From Thermohalobaculum sp039027855 (GTDB lineage: Bacteria; Pseudomonadota; Alphaproteobacteria; Rhodobacterales; Rhodobacteraceae): DNA of 64,000 nucleotides. Positions 7,395 to 17,052 of the stretch are shown here, one piece after another (the stretch's first letter is position 1; each line of letters starts with the position of its first letter). The notes beneath the pieces are model-generated. The model was not told the origin of the DNA. It saw nothing but the letters and a program-made list of their open reading frames with translations, and ran no database searches. The position numbers and the translations under genes are program-made. The stretch covers positions 62,001 through 126,000 of the forward strand of contig JBCCJI010000009.1 in NCBI GenBank assembly GCA_039027855.1, in the 5' to 3' direction.

Positions 7395-8786
7395 TTAGCG
7401 GAAGGGCTCGTGCAGGATGTAGTCAACGCCAAGCCGCCTTGCGCGCTCCTCCCTCTCCGGATTGTCGGGCAACTCGGCGACGATCGCAATCTCCAGTCCC
7501 TTGGCGGCTGAGAGCGCAGGGGCTGCGGTGGCCGCGCTTTTCAGCAAGCCTGCCTCGACCATCAGGAAGTCGGGCTTCAGACTGGCCAGCGGACCGTCGT
7601 CTTGGCTGAGGGCGGCGAGGCCCGTTTCGGTGCGCGGCCGAAGGGCGATGGCTGGCCCGAGACGACGCAGCGCCGCGACCAGTGTCACTGTCGTGTCAGC
7701 GACCCGGCGGTCGACCGGAAAGACAAGGATCAACCTGTCGAGCAGCCCGGGCACCATGGCCGACAGCACGCGCAGCCGGTCTCTCAGTCGACCGCCGCTG
7801 CCAGCAATCGGACGCTCGACCGCTAGGCGACGGGTCGGCTCCTGCGCGAGGACGCGCATGGTGGCGTCGAAAAGCGGCATGCCCTTGGCCCCACCCCGGA
7901 TCTTGGCGACCAGATCGAAAGCGATGCTCTCGGGCCGGTCGCAAGGCGTTACCGGGCGCAGCGCGAGCCCTGCGAGGGCGGTGAGGCCCCGGGTCGCCGG
8001 CGCGGCCTGCCTGTCGGGCGATCGCGCGCCGATGTCAGCAGACCTGCCCACGGCGCCGAGCGGCCCGCTTTCTCGACCGATCTGGCGGAGCGGCGCCGTT
8101 CGGGCAGCGGTCAATGCCGCGCCATCGGTGGCTGAGGCGTACTCCATGGGGTCGAGCGTGATCGGGCCGCGGCCGGTGCGGGGTGGGCGACCTCGCGCGG
8201 CCGCGCCCGATGGTTTGCGCCGGGCCCGCACCACCACGCCGCTGCTGTCGCCCCGTGCCTGATCGAGCGCCCGGCTTGCCGTGGCGCCTAGGGTGACTGC
8301 CATCTGCGGTGCTGCGATGGCCCCGCCGATCAGGATGCGCGTGGGCGTCGCGCAGGGCGAAGGCTCGACCCCTGTCCCTTCGTCCTCATCGACCCGGTTC
8401 TCAAGCTTGCGCCGAAGCCGCTTGGCCAGACGCTCCAGCGAGCGACGGTCAGTGCCGCTCAGGCTCATGGCAAAGCGCGCGCGCCCCATGGGCCAGGTTA
8501 TCGCGTCCTCGGGTACCGCTTGCCAGAGCCGCATCTCGATCGCCGTCCGCAGTGCCGCGGCGGCGTCTCCGCCTTCCAGCGCCTCGACCGTGGCATACCC
8601 GGTGATCTCGATCATCAAGAGGCCGATCAGCCCGTCTCGTTGCGGATCGGGCGTCGTGGCCTCGTGCTGCGGCCCGGCTGCCACGCCGTGCCATCGGCGC
8701 GCCTTCTCCGCCGTGATCCACTGTCCGTCTTCCCCCGTTCGCCGTTCCGCCCGCGCCCCCCGCTCGCCTCCCTGAAGCATCGTCAT
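7395..8786 (-). CDS. Degenerate GGDEF/EAL-like protein
   Basis: A 463-residue protein not matched to a named family. Residues about 50-160 follow the GGDEF fold order (GLLMIEITGYATVEAL, then RLWQAVPEDAITW, then RTSLERLAK-like helix), but the signature loop is MGRARF instead of GGDEF. The C-terminal third (about residues 330-463) tracks an EAL domain: LKPDFLMVEAGLL at the KID strand, IAIVAELPDNPE at AEGVE, and LGVDYILHEPF at the final QG segment, with catalytic residues missing. The middle is Arg/Pro-rich. Probably a non-catalytic scaffold or c-di-GMP-related regulator. The ATG at 8786 follows GAAGGA. Confidence 0.7.
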   Translation of the reverse strand: MTMLQGGERGARAERRTGEDGQWITAEKARRWHGVAAGPQHEATTPDPQRDGLIGLLMIEITGYATVEALEGGDAAAALRTAIEMRLWQAVPEDAITWPMGRARFAMSLSGTDRRSLERLAKRLRRKLENRVDEDEGTGVEPSPCATPTRILIGGAIAAPQMAVTLGATASRALDQARGDSSGVVVRARRKPSGAAARGRPPRTGRGPITLDPMEYASATDGAALTAARTAPLRQIGRESGPLGAVGRSADIGARSPDRQAAPATRGLTALAGLALRPVTPCDRPESIAFDLVAKIRGGAKGMPLFDATMRVLAQEPTRRLAVERPIAGSGGRLRDRLRVLSAMVPGLLDRLILVFPVDRRVADTTVTLVAALRRLGPAIALRPRTETGLAALSQDDGPLASLKPDFLMVEAGLLKSAATAAPALSAAKGLEIAIVAELPDNPEREERARRLGVDYILHEPFR

Positions 8787-8887
8787 CCTACGTCCTTCGT
8801 CAGCCTCGTGACCGGGGTCGTCCCGGCGCGGTGGCATGCTCTGGCAATCTGGTGCACAAAAGGTGAACTCTCGCAGACGAGGCCAGC

Positions 8888-9496
8888 ATGACCCCCACCG
8901 AATCAGACCCCAACCGTTGCGGCTGGTGCGGCACGGCGCCCGATTACGTGGCCTATCACGACACGGAGTGGGGCCGGCCCGAGCCCGATCCTCGCGCGCT
9001 TTGGGAGAAGCTGGTGCTCGACGGGTTCCAGGCCGGGCTCTCCTGGATCACCATCCTGCGCAAGCGCGAGGCGTTCCGCGCGGCTTTCCAGGGCTTCGAC
9101 CCCGCCGTGATCGCCGGGTGGGGCGAGGCGGATGTGGCGCGGCTGATGCAGGATGCGGGCATCGTACGCTCACGTGCCAAGATCGAGGCGACCATCGGCA
9201 ATGCCCGGGCCTATCTCGACGTGCACGAGCGCGTCGGCTTTGACTGTTTCATCTGGGATGTCGCGGATGGCGCCCCGCGGCAAAACCGGTTCCGCCGGCT
9301 GGACGAGGTGCCGACCGAGACGCCCGAAAGCCGCGCGCTCTCCAAGGCCCTCAAGGCCGAGGGTTTCAAGTTCTGCGGCCCGGTGATCGTCTACGCCTTC
9401 ATGCAGGCCTGCGGCGTGGTCAACGACCATCTGGTCGACTGCCCGGCGCATGAGGCCTGCGCCGCCGAGGGGCGGTCCTTCGCGCTCGCCGGGTAA
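8888..9496 (+). CDS. tag: DNA-3-methyladenine glycosylase I
   Basis: A 202-residue Tag glycosylase excising 3-methyladenine from alkylated DNA. The N-terminal zinc residues appear in RCGWCG and AYHDTEWGRP, the helix-hairpin-helix core includes WITILRKREAFRAAF, and the C-terminal zinc residues are in NDHLVDCPAHEAC. Full length for the family. The start follows GAGG. It converges on the HPr gene with only 9 bp between stops. Confidence 0.95.
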   Translation: MTPTESDPNRCGWCGTAPDYVAYHDTEWGRPEPDPRALWEKLVLDGFQAGLSWITILRKREAFRAAFQGFDPAVIAGWGEADVARLMQDAGIVRSRAKIEATIGNARAYLDVHERVGFDCFIWDVADGAPRQNRFRRLDEVPTETPESRALSKALKAEGFKFCGPVIVYAFMQACGVVNDHLVDCPAHEACAAEGRSFALAG

Positions 9497-9505
9497 GCGG
9501 CGCTG

Positions 9506-9775
9506 TCAGTCGTCTTCGCCAAAGCGGCCAGCCACCAGGGTTCTGAGCGCGACGAGAAGGGCCTCCGCCTCAGCGCCGGCGGTCTCGACCTCGATCTCGG
9601 TACCGCGCGCCGCTGCCAGCATGAGCAGGCCCATGATGCTGTCGCCAGTCACGCTTTGCCCGTCGCGGCTGACGCGGGCGGAGGCATCAAACCGTTCCAC
9701 CGTCTCGACGAATTTCGCCGAGGCGCGGGCATGCAGCCCCTTGGCATTGACGATCGGCAGGGTGGCGGTTGGCAT
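9506..9775 (-). CDS. ptsH: HPr family phosphocarrier protein (PTS)
   Basis: An 89-residue HPr. The phosphoacceptor His15 is in KGLHARAS, and Ser46, the HprK target, is in TGDSIMGLLML. Together with EIIA(Man), HprK and RapZ upstream it forms the regulatory, sugar-transport-independent PTS typical of alphaproteobacteria. The ATG lies 6 bp after the EIIA stop with only C residues between, so no Shine-Dalgarno sequence is present and translation probably relies on coupling to the upstream gene. Confidence 0.95.
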   Translation of the reverse strand: MPTATLPIVNAKGLHARASAKFVETVERFDASARVSRDGQSVTGDSIMGLLMLAAARGTEIEVETAGAEAEALLVALRTLVAGRFGEDD

Positions 9776-9781
9776 GGGGGG

Positions 9782-10270
9782 TCAGTGATGCCCCGGATCG
9801 AGCATGCGCCCCGCGCTATCGATGTATTTCCGGCCGGCCTCCAGCGCCGCGCGCACGGCGTCTTTCAGCGGGCGCTCGCGGGATTTCGCCAGCTTGACCA
9901 GCAGTGGCAGATTGGCGCCATAGACGACTTCCGAGCGTTCCTTCAGCCGGGCGCCGAGGGCGAGGTTGGAGGGCGTGCCGCCGAACATATCGGTCACCAG
10001 CACCACGCCCGCGCCGGTATCGCTCTGGGCCACGGCGGCCCTGATCTCGGCCTGGCGGGCATGGAGATCGTCGGTCGGTTGGATCGCGATGGCGACGATA
10101 CCCTGCTGAGGGCCAACCACGTGCTCCAGCGCGTCCTTCAGCGCGGTGGCGAGCCCGCCATGGCCGACGATCACGATGCCCAGCATGCCGTCGGTGGCCG
10201 TGGCGGCCGCGCCGTCGCCGGTCTCGGCGATGGTCTCACCCGACGGGTTCGGGCGGCCGTTCTGGTCCAT
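9782..10270 (-). CDS. PTS EIIA, mannose/fructose family (regulatory)
   Basis: A 162-residue EIIA(Man)-type protein with a disordered N-terminus of about 28 residues before the domain start MLGIVIVGHGGLA, where GHG holds the phosphorylated histidine. LVTDMFGGTPSNLA is the family signature. No EIIB/EIIC gene is nearby, so it likely receives phosphate from HPr for regulation rather than transport. The ATG at 10270 follows GGAGGAGAG; an upstream extension overlapping rapZ is open but not needed. Confidence 0.9.
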   Translation of the reverse strand: MDQNGRPNPSGETIAETGDGAAATATDGMLGIVIVGHGGLATALKDALEHVVGPQQGIVAIAIQPTDDLHARQAEIRAAVAQSDTGAGVVLVTDMFGGTPSNLALGARLKERSEVVYGANLPLLVKLAKSRERPLKDAVRAALEAGRKYIDSAGRMLDPGHH

Positions 10271-10301
10271 GCGTCTCTCCTCCCGTTCAGCGCCGGGCCA
10301 C

Positions 10302-11258
10302 CTAATCGGCCCCGCTGCCAGGCCGCTCGGCGTTCCCCGCCCGCGCACCCGCCATGTCGTGTTCCCGTCCGCCGGGCCGCCCTGGCCCGCGGTCAAGCTC
10401 CCGGTGGCGCACCGTCGAGGGCCAACCGGCCCCGTGAAGCGCTGAAGCGATGCGTTCAGTCACGGTGACCGAGCGATGCCGCCCGCCCGTGCAGCCAAAG
10501 GCCACCGAGAAGTAAACCTTCCCTTCGTCAGCATAGGCCGGCAACAGCAGCAGCAGCAGGGCGAGAACCTGATCGAAAAAGGCGTCGAAGCGGGGATCCT
10601 GTGCCACATAGCCCTGAACCTCGGCATGGCGTCCGTCGAGCGCACGCAGCTCCGAGGCCCAGTAGGGATTGCGCAGGAAACGCACATCGATCACCAGGTC
10701 GGCGCCCTGGGGCATGCCGCGCTTGTAGCTGAACGAGCTGACGCTGACGCTTAGCCCACGCGCGCCTTCATACTGCGGCGCGGTGCCGGCAACGACGGGT
10801 GCCAGGCGCTCGCCGATCTCGCGCTTCAGATCATGCGGGGTGAGCGCCGTGGTGTCGATCACCAGATCGGCATCGGCACGTGCCGGGGCGAGCAGGTCGC
10901 GTTCGCGCGCGATGCCGGTTTCCACATCCTCGGCCGGGGCCAGCGGATGGCGGCGCCGCGTCTCGGAAAAGCGCCGGGCAAGCACGGCGTCTTCGCAGTC
11001 GAGGAACACCAGCACGAGGCGGATGTCGCCGAGACCCTGCCTGAGCGCGTCGACGACCTCGCCGAAGCGCTCGGAGGCGAAACTGCGCGAGCGGCTCTCG
11101 ACGCCGAGTGCAATGGGGCGGTCGCCGGCGCTTTCCTCGATCAACGCGCCGATCAGCGAGAGGGGGAAATTGTTGATCGCCTCGAAGCCGCGATCCTCGA
11201 GCGCATTGATCGCCGTGGTGCGCCCCGCCCCCGAGAGGCCGATGATCAGCACCACCAT
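10302..11258 (-). CDS. rapZ: RNase adapter protein RapZ
   Basis: A 318-residue RapZ/YvcJ-family P-loop protein. The Walker A is GLSGAGRTTA, with Arg where most families have Lys; I believe this variant is common in Rhodobacterales homologues. NNFPLSL, VFLDCEDAVLARRFSETRRRHPL, SFSYKRGMPQGADLVIDVRFL and the C-terminal VAFGCTGGRHRSV are all RapZ signatures. Enterobacterial RapZ senses glucosamine-6-phosphate; the role here is less certain. The start at 11258 (MVVLIIG) matches family N-termini but has no clear SD; the open frame extends to 11324. It sits between hprK and the EIIA gene. Confidence 0.92.
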   Translation of the reverse strand: MVVLIIGLSGAGRTTAINALEDRGFEAINNFPLSLIGALIEESAGDRPIALGVESRSRSFASERFGEVVDALRQGLGDIRLVLVFLDCEDAVLARRFSETRRRHPLAPAEDVETGIARERDLLAPARADADLVIDTTALTPHDLKREIGERLAPVVAGTAPQYEGARGLSVSVSSFSYKRGMPQGADLVIDVRFLRNPYWASELRALDGRHAEVQGYVAQDPRFDAFFDQVLALLLLLLPAYADEGKVYFSVAFGCTGGRHRSVTVTERIASALHGAGWPSTVRHRELDRGPGRPGGREHDMAGARAGNAERPGSGAD

Positions 11259-11380
11259 CGCCGGTCCGCTCGCGGGCCCCGCGCGGCCGCTCGTCGTTGC
11301 GTCTCTTCTCGGCTGTCCGGGCATCGGGTGGTTCGCTCACGCTCCGGCGGACGCGGGCTTTCGGTGGGCCCGCCGGGCCG

Positions 11381-11980
11381 TCACTCTGACGGCACGGCGA
11401 TCGTGCTTGCAACCCTCACCGCCACAGGGCCTTGCTCGGCATCGGGCAGGCGCCCGGTTCGCAGCATCGCAATGATGGATGCGGCATGCAGGCCAGCCCC
11501 CCCGCCAAGGCAAGGCACGCTCGCAGAGGCGATGCTCAGCGCACGCATCGGGAACAGGCGCTGTTCGTGGGTGGCGACCGGCAGTGGTGTCAGATCTACG
11601 GCGAGCCAGATCGGCGCCGCCTGTCGGTAGGGATGGCGGAGCACACCGTGTCCGCGGATCTCCACGAGACCGGCAATCGTCGGTACGGCGCGCATGCGCG
11701 GTGGCCCGGCGCCCGGCATCTCGGGTTGTTCGATCTGCACCCGGTCATCGCCGATCAACGCGATATCGAGGGCGTGGCCGAGGGCGATCAGCTCCAACGC
11801 AAGACGGGTCTTGCCACTGCCAGACGGGCCTAGGATCAGCACCCCGCGCTCGCCATGGGCGCTGCTGGTCGCCACGGCGCTCGCATGCACGATCACCCCC
11901 GCGGCCACACTGTCGGCGCCGCCGGCAGGCAGGGGCTGGGCACCGTTCGCCTCTGCGCCACCGCCCGGCGCCCGGTTCAT
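11381..11980 (-). CDS. hprK: HPr kinase/phosphorylase, short alphaproteobacterial form
   Basis: A 199-residue protein with only the C-terminal catalytic domain of HprK, as is normal in alphaproteobacteria. It shows IVHASAVA, Walker A GPSGSGKT, LIGDDRVQIE and the late VPCLGGGAGLHAAS. It should phosphorylate HPr on Ser46. Its ATG overlaps the chvG stop by 4 bp (ATGA), coupling it to the sensor kinase gene. Confidence 0.92.
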   Translation of the reverse strand: MNRAPGGGAEANGAQPLPAGGADSVAAGVIVHASAVATSSAHGERGVLILGPSGSGKTRLALELIALGHALDIALIGDDRVQIEQPEMPGAGPPRMRAVPTIAGLVEIRGHGVLRHPYRQAAPIWLAVDLTPLPVATHEQRLFPMRALSIASASVPCLGGGAGLHAASIIAMLRTGRLPDAEQGPVAVRVASTIAVPSE

Positions 11981-13848
11981 GTCGGCAGCTCGACGATAAA
12001 GCGCGCGCCGATGGGAGAGGCATCGGGGCCGGCACCGGGCACAAAGACGTTCTCGGCCCAGATCTCGCCGTCATGCGCCTCGACGATCTGGCGGCAAATC
12101 GCCAGCCCGAGCCCCGAGTGGTTGCCGAAGCTTTGCTCGGGCCGCTCGGAGTAGAAGCGCTCGAAGATGCTCTCGAGATTATCGGGCGGGATGCCCGGTC
12201 CCTGATCGGTGACGGTGACCGTGATGATCTCGTCTTCCTCGCGCGCCTGCACGGCGATGGCCGTCCCCTCCGGCGAGAAAGAGAGTGCGTTGTCGAGCAG
12301 ATTGGCGAACACCTGGGCGAGACGGCCTTCAAGGCCGCTAGCGATCAGGCCGTCTTTCGGCAGATCGACCGTGACCCGCACACGCACCGCCTCCCCCTGG
12401 TTGCGGGTGACGCCGGCGAGGCTTTCGAGCAGCGTGCCGAGGTCGAAATCATCCATCCGCTCGCGCACCAGCTCAGCATCGAGGCGCGAGGCGTTGGAGA
12501 TATCCGTTACCAGCCGGTCGAGACGTTTGACGTCAGACATGATGACATCGAGCAGGCGCTGCCGCTGCTCGGGCGTCTTGGCGTAGTGGAACGTCTCGAT
12601 GGCCGAGCGCATCGAGGTCAGCGGGTTCTTGATCTCATGGGCCACATCGGCGGCGAAACTCTCGATCGCCTCAATCCGGCGATAGAGCGCCGAGGTCATG
12701 CGCCTCAGCGCCGCCGACAGATCGCCGATCTCGTCGACGCGACCCGTCATGTCGGGGATCTCGATTCGGTCCGGGTTGATCGGCCGCGCAGCCGAGGTGC
12801 CCATGGGATCGACCGCCTGCACCAGCCGCCGGATCGGTGAGGCGATCGTGAAGGCAAGCAGCACGCTGAGGCCGATGGACACGATCGAGGCGGCGACGAA
12901 GATCTGCAGGATCCCGACGCGTTCGCGCCGCACGATCTCGTTGATGTCATCGCCTTCGGTCGAGAGCACGAGCACGCCGAGCACCGACTTGAAGCGGCGC
13001 ACCGGCATGGCGACCGAGACGATAAGGTTCTGCTCCGAGTTCACACGGACGGCATTCACCAGGTTGCCGAGCGCTGCCTGCCGCACTTCTGGGGCAAGGC
13101 TGATGCCCGCCTCGGCGATCTCGGCATAGACGGCGCCGGTGTCGGTCGGAAAGATCAACTCGTCGTAGAAGCGCTCCAATCGGCTGATCGGGCCCGGCGG
13201 GCGGGTCGTGCCGGGGGCGGCTAGCGGCGTCGCAACGATGGTGCTGGCGCCCGCTGCGGTCGAACGCGTATCGGCCACCAGGCGCAGGTCCGTATCATAA
13301 AGCCGCGCCCGCACCCGCGCCGGACGCGTCAGCGAGCCGAGGATCTGCGACGCGCGCTCACTGTCGAGCTCCGGCCGTTCGGTCGCGGGGACGATCTCGC
13401 CCTCGCGGTAGTCGCCGGCAGCCTCGGCGATGGTCACCGCGATGATCTCGCCTTCGACCGAGAGTGACTGGAAACGCTGTTCGATCAGGCCCGAGCGGAA
13501 CTGGTTCAGCCACAGCACGCCAAACACCAGCACCGCCAGACCGATCAGATTGAAGAAGATGATTCGCCGCTGCAGCGATGAAAACGGAGCCGAACGGCGG
13601 AGGCCGATGATGATCCGCTGGCGCATCGTCGACGGCCGCGGACGGCGGTCGAGGCCCAGGATCTGCTCGTCGTCATCGCCCCTGCCACGTCGGCCGCGTC
13701 CCTGGCGATATCCCAGGATCGCTGCGGCTTCCTGCTCGGCCAGCATCCGACGTTCACCCGGTAAGGGCGCGTTCAGATGCTTCAGCGCCGCGCCCTTCAG
13801 TCGGGCGGCGCCGGCAGAAATCGCATCCTTGAGCGCCTCGGGCGTCAC
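11977..13848 (-). CDS. chvG: Sensor histidine kinase ChvG
   Basis: A 623-residue membrane histidine kinase. About 110 basic and Pro-rich cytoplasmic residues precede TM1 (IIFFNLIGLAVLVFGVLWL). The periplasmic stimulus-sensing domain is followed by TM2 (IFVAASIVSIGLSVLLAFT), HAMP, the H-box HEIKNPLTSMRSA, and an HATPase domain with NLLDNALSFS, DQGPGIP and GLGLAICRQI. In relatives ChvG/ChvI (ExoS/ChvI) responds to acid or envelope stress. GTG start with GAGG upstream. It heads hprK-rapZ-EIIA-HPr, tying envelope sensing to the regulatory PTS. Confidence 0.93.
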   Translation of the reverse strand: MTPEALKDAISAGAARLKGAALKHLNAPLPGERRMLAEQEAAAILGYRQGRGRRGRGDDDEQILGLDRRPRPSTMRQRIIIGLRRSAPFSSLQRRIIFFNLIGLAVLVFGVLWLNQFRSGLIEQRFQSLSVEGEIIAVTIAEAAGDYREGEIVPATERPELDSERASQILGSLTRPARVRARLYDTDLRLVADTRSTAAGASTIVATPLAAPGTTRPPGPISRLERFYDELIFPTDTGAVYAEIAEAGISLAPEVRQAALGNLVNAVRVNSEQNLIVSVAMPVRRFKSVLGVLVLSTEGDDINEIVRRERVGILQIFVAASIVSIGLSVLLAFTIASPIRRLVQAVDPMGTSAARPINPDRIEIPDMTGRVDEIGDLSAALRRMTSALYRRIEAIESFAADVAHEIKNPLTSMRSAIETFHYAKTPEQRQRLLDVIMSDVKRLDRLVTDISNASRLDAELVRERMDDFDLGTLLESLAGVTRNQGEAVRVRVTVDLPKDGLIASGLEGRLAQVFANLLDNALSFSPEGTAIAVQAREEDEIITVTVTDQGPGIPPDNLESIFERFYSERPEQSFGNHSGLGLAICRQIVEAHDGEIWAENVFVPGAGPDASPIGARFIVELPT

Positions 13849-14031
13849 GGTAGCCTCGGTCTGATCAGCCTAGCAGCCTGTGCCGCCGGGCCAGCCCGTC
13901 AGCACATATCGTTATCGGGCCACCCGCCCAGCGGCCGTGCCCTTTCGGCTCGGAACCTATTGCTGGGACCCGTCTCGCTGGGAGCCAGGGCCTCAACGAA
14001 AGCGGGTCGGGTCGGAAGCCGCGTCGCGGCC

Positions 14032-14736
14032 TCAGACCTCCTTGTAGCGATAGCCGACGCCGTAGAGTGTCTCGATTGAGTTGAAGCTCTCCTCGACGTC
14101 GCGGAACTTCTTGCGGATGCGCTTGATGTGGCTGTCGATCGTGCGGTCATCGACATAGACCTGATCGTCATAAGCCGCGTCCATCAGCTGATCGCGCGAC
14201 TTCACAAAGCCGGGCCGCTGGGCGAGCGCGTGAAGGATCAGGAACTCCGTTACCGTCAGCGTCACCGGCTTGCCATCCCAGGTCGAGCTGTGACGCATCG
14301 GGTCCATCTCGAGGCGGCCACGGCGCAGCACCTTGTCGGTCTCGGCCCGTTCGACGCCGGCATTGTCCGCCGGTGCCTCGCGGCGGCGCAGGACCGCGCG
14401 GATCCGCTCCACCAGCAGACGCTGGGAGAAGGGCTTGCGCACGTAATCGTCAGCGCCCATGCGCAGGCCGATCACCTCGTCGATCTCCTCGTCCTTGGAG
14501 GTGAGGAAGATCACCGGCAGGTCTGATTTCAGGCGCAGGCGGCGCAGCAGCTCCATCCCGTCCATGCGCGGCATCTTAATGTCGAAGATGGCGAGGTCGG
14601 GCGGCGCGCCGGTGAGCGCGGTCAACGCGCTGGCGCCGTCATTGTATGTCTTCACCTCGTAGCCCTCGGCCTCGAGCACCATCGAGACGGAGGTGAGGAT
14701 GTTGCGGTCGTCGTCGACCAGCGCGATGGTGGCCAT
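14032..14736 (-). CDS. chvI: Response regulator ChvI
   Basis: A 234-residue OmpR/PhoB-type regulator. The receiver domain starts MATIALVDDDRNI; the phosphoacceptor Asp is in LAIFDIKMPRMDGMEL, and Lys in DDYVRKPFSQRLL. The winged-helix output domain ends the protein (VYVDDRTIDSHIKRIRKKF, ETLYGVGYRY). The start at 14736 follows AGGGGA; the longer open frame is a spurious extension. Cognate partner of the downstream ChvG, about 180 bp away on the same strand. Confidence 0.95.
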   Translation of the reverse strand: MATIALVDDDRNILTSVSMVLEAEGYEVKTYNDGASALTALTGAPPDLAIFDIKMPRMDGMELLRRLRLKSDLPVIFLTSKDEEIDEVIGLRMGADDYVRKPFSQRLLVERIRAVLRRREAPADNAGVERAETDKVLRRGRLEMDPMRHSSTWDGKPVTLTVTEFLILHALAQRPGFVKSRDQLMDAAYDDQVYVDDRTIDSHIKRIRKKFRDVEESFNSIETLYGVGYRYKEV

Positions 14737-15332
14737 GTTGATCCCCTGATATGTCAGCGCCCGCGTTCTCTCCCCAACCCATGTTGGGACCTCATCCTTT
14801 ACGCGCACGTCACAAAAAGCAGCGGACCAGCAACTTCTGCGCGCAAAAGATGACGGTAGTACGGCAGCGTTTCGTGACCATTGCCGTGTTTTCACCTGAT
14901 TCTAGGGGCCTGCGTGCCATACTGGAATCGCAGCGCCCCCCGTTTCCGGGCGTTGCGCGTGTAAGTTGCAGATTTGAAACGCGCGCGACCGCGTCCATAG
15001 TTACCATTGTGCAACGCAACATGTCGTCGCCACAAAGGATCGCCGTCGATCATCCGAAAGTCAGTCTGATCCGCCCTGATACGGCCTTGTGGAGGGGTGG
15101 ACGGGCGGCGAGAGACGGGTCTACATCCCGCACGCCGGGCGGAGGCGTCCGCGTGGCAAACCCAGCGAGGGCGTCCTGACCGGACCTACCGGCACGGCCG
15201 CCAAGCGCCCCGGACCGCCACGCCAGCGGTGGGGATTGAGCAGCACGCGGCCCCGGCCGCCCTGATGGACGGTCTTAAACGGGCCGACAGAGGGCTCGCC
15301 GGGGGTGCCGCCGCGGTGAGGAGCGAGAGGCG
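14737..15332. other. Divergent chvI/pckA intergenic region
   Basis: About 600 bp between two divergent genes with no convincing ORF. It holds a cluster of GTTGC/GCAAC elements: GTTGCG (14952-14957), GTTGCA (14965-14970), TGCAAC (15010-15015) and an adjoining GCAAC. Inside that cluster TTGAAA (14974-14979) and CATAGT (14996-15001) are spaced 16 nt, a possible plus-strand promoter for pckA. If so, pckA would have a long (over 300 nt) 5' leader. The promoter is tentative. Confidence 0.4.
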
Positions 15333-16937
<1,605 letters not shown>

Positions 16938-17052
16938 CGCAAACCGCCTGACGCGGCTCACCAGCGGGGCTCGCCTTGCGCGACCCGCCAGCGGGGGCGC
17001 GCGGCCGACCTAGGCGCAGATTGACAGTCTGGCGCAGGCTCTGCATGGCCCG

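Noticed and set aside
11200..11258. RapZ as a defective protein because of Arg in Walker A
   Set aside because: All other family motifs are intact and, from memory, this Arg variant occurs in related alphaproteobacterial RapZ proteins; it is noted but not called a defect.
14751..15179. 142-codon open frame in the chvI/pckA gap
   Set aside because: No SD, no domain and odd composition; the region behaves as regulatory DNA.
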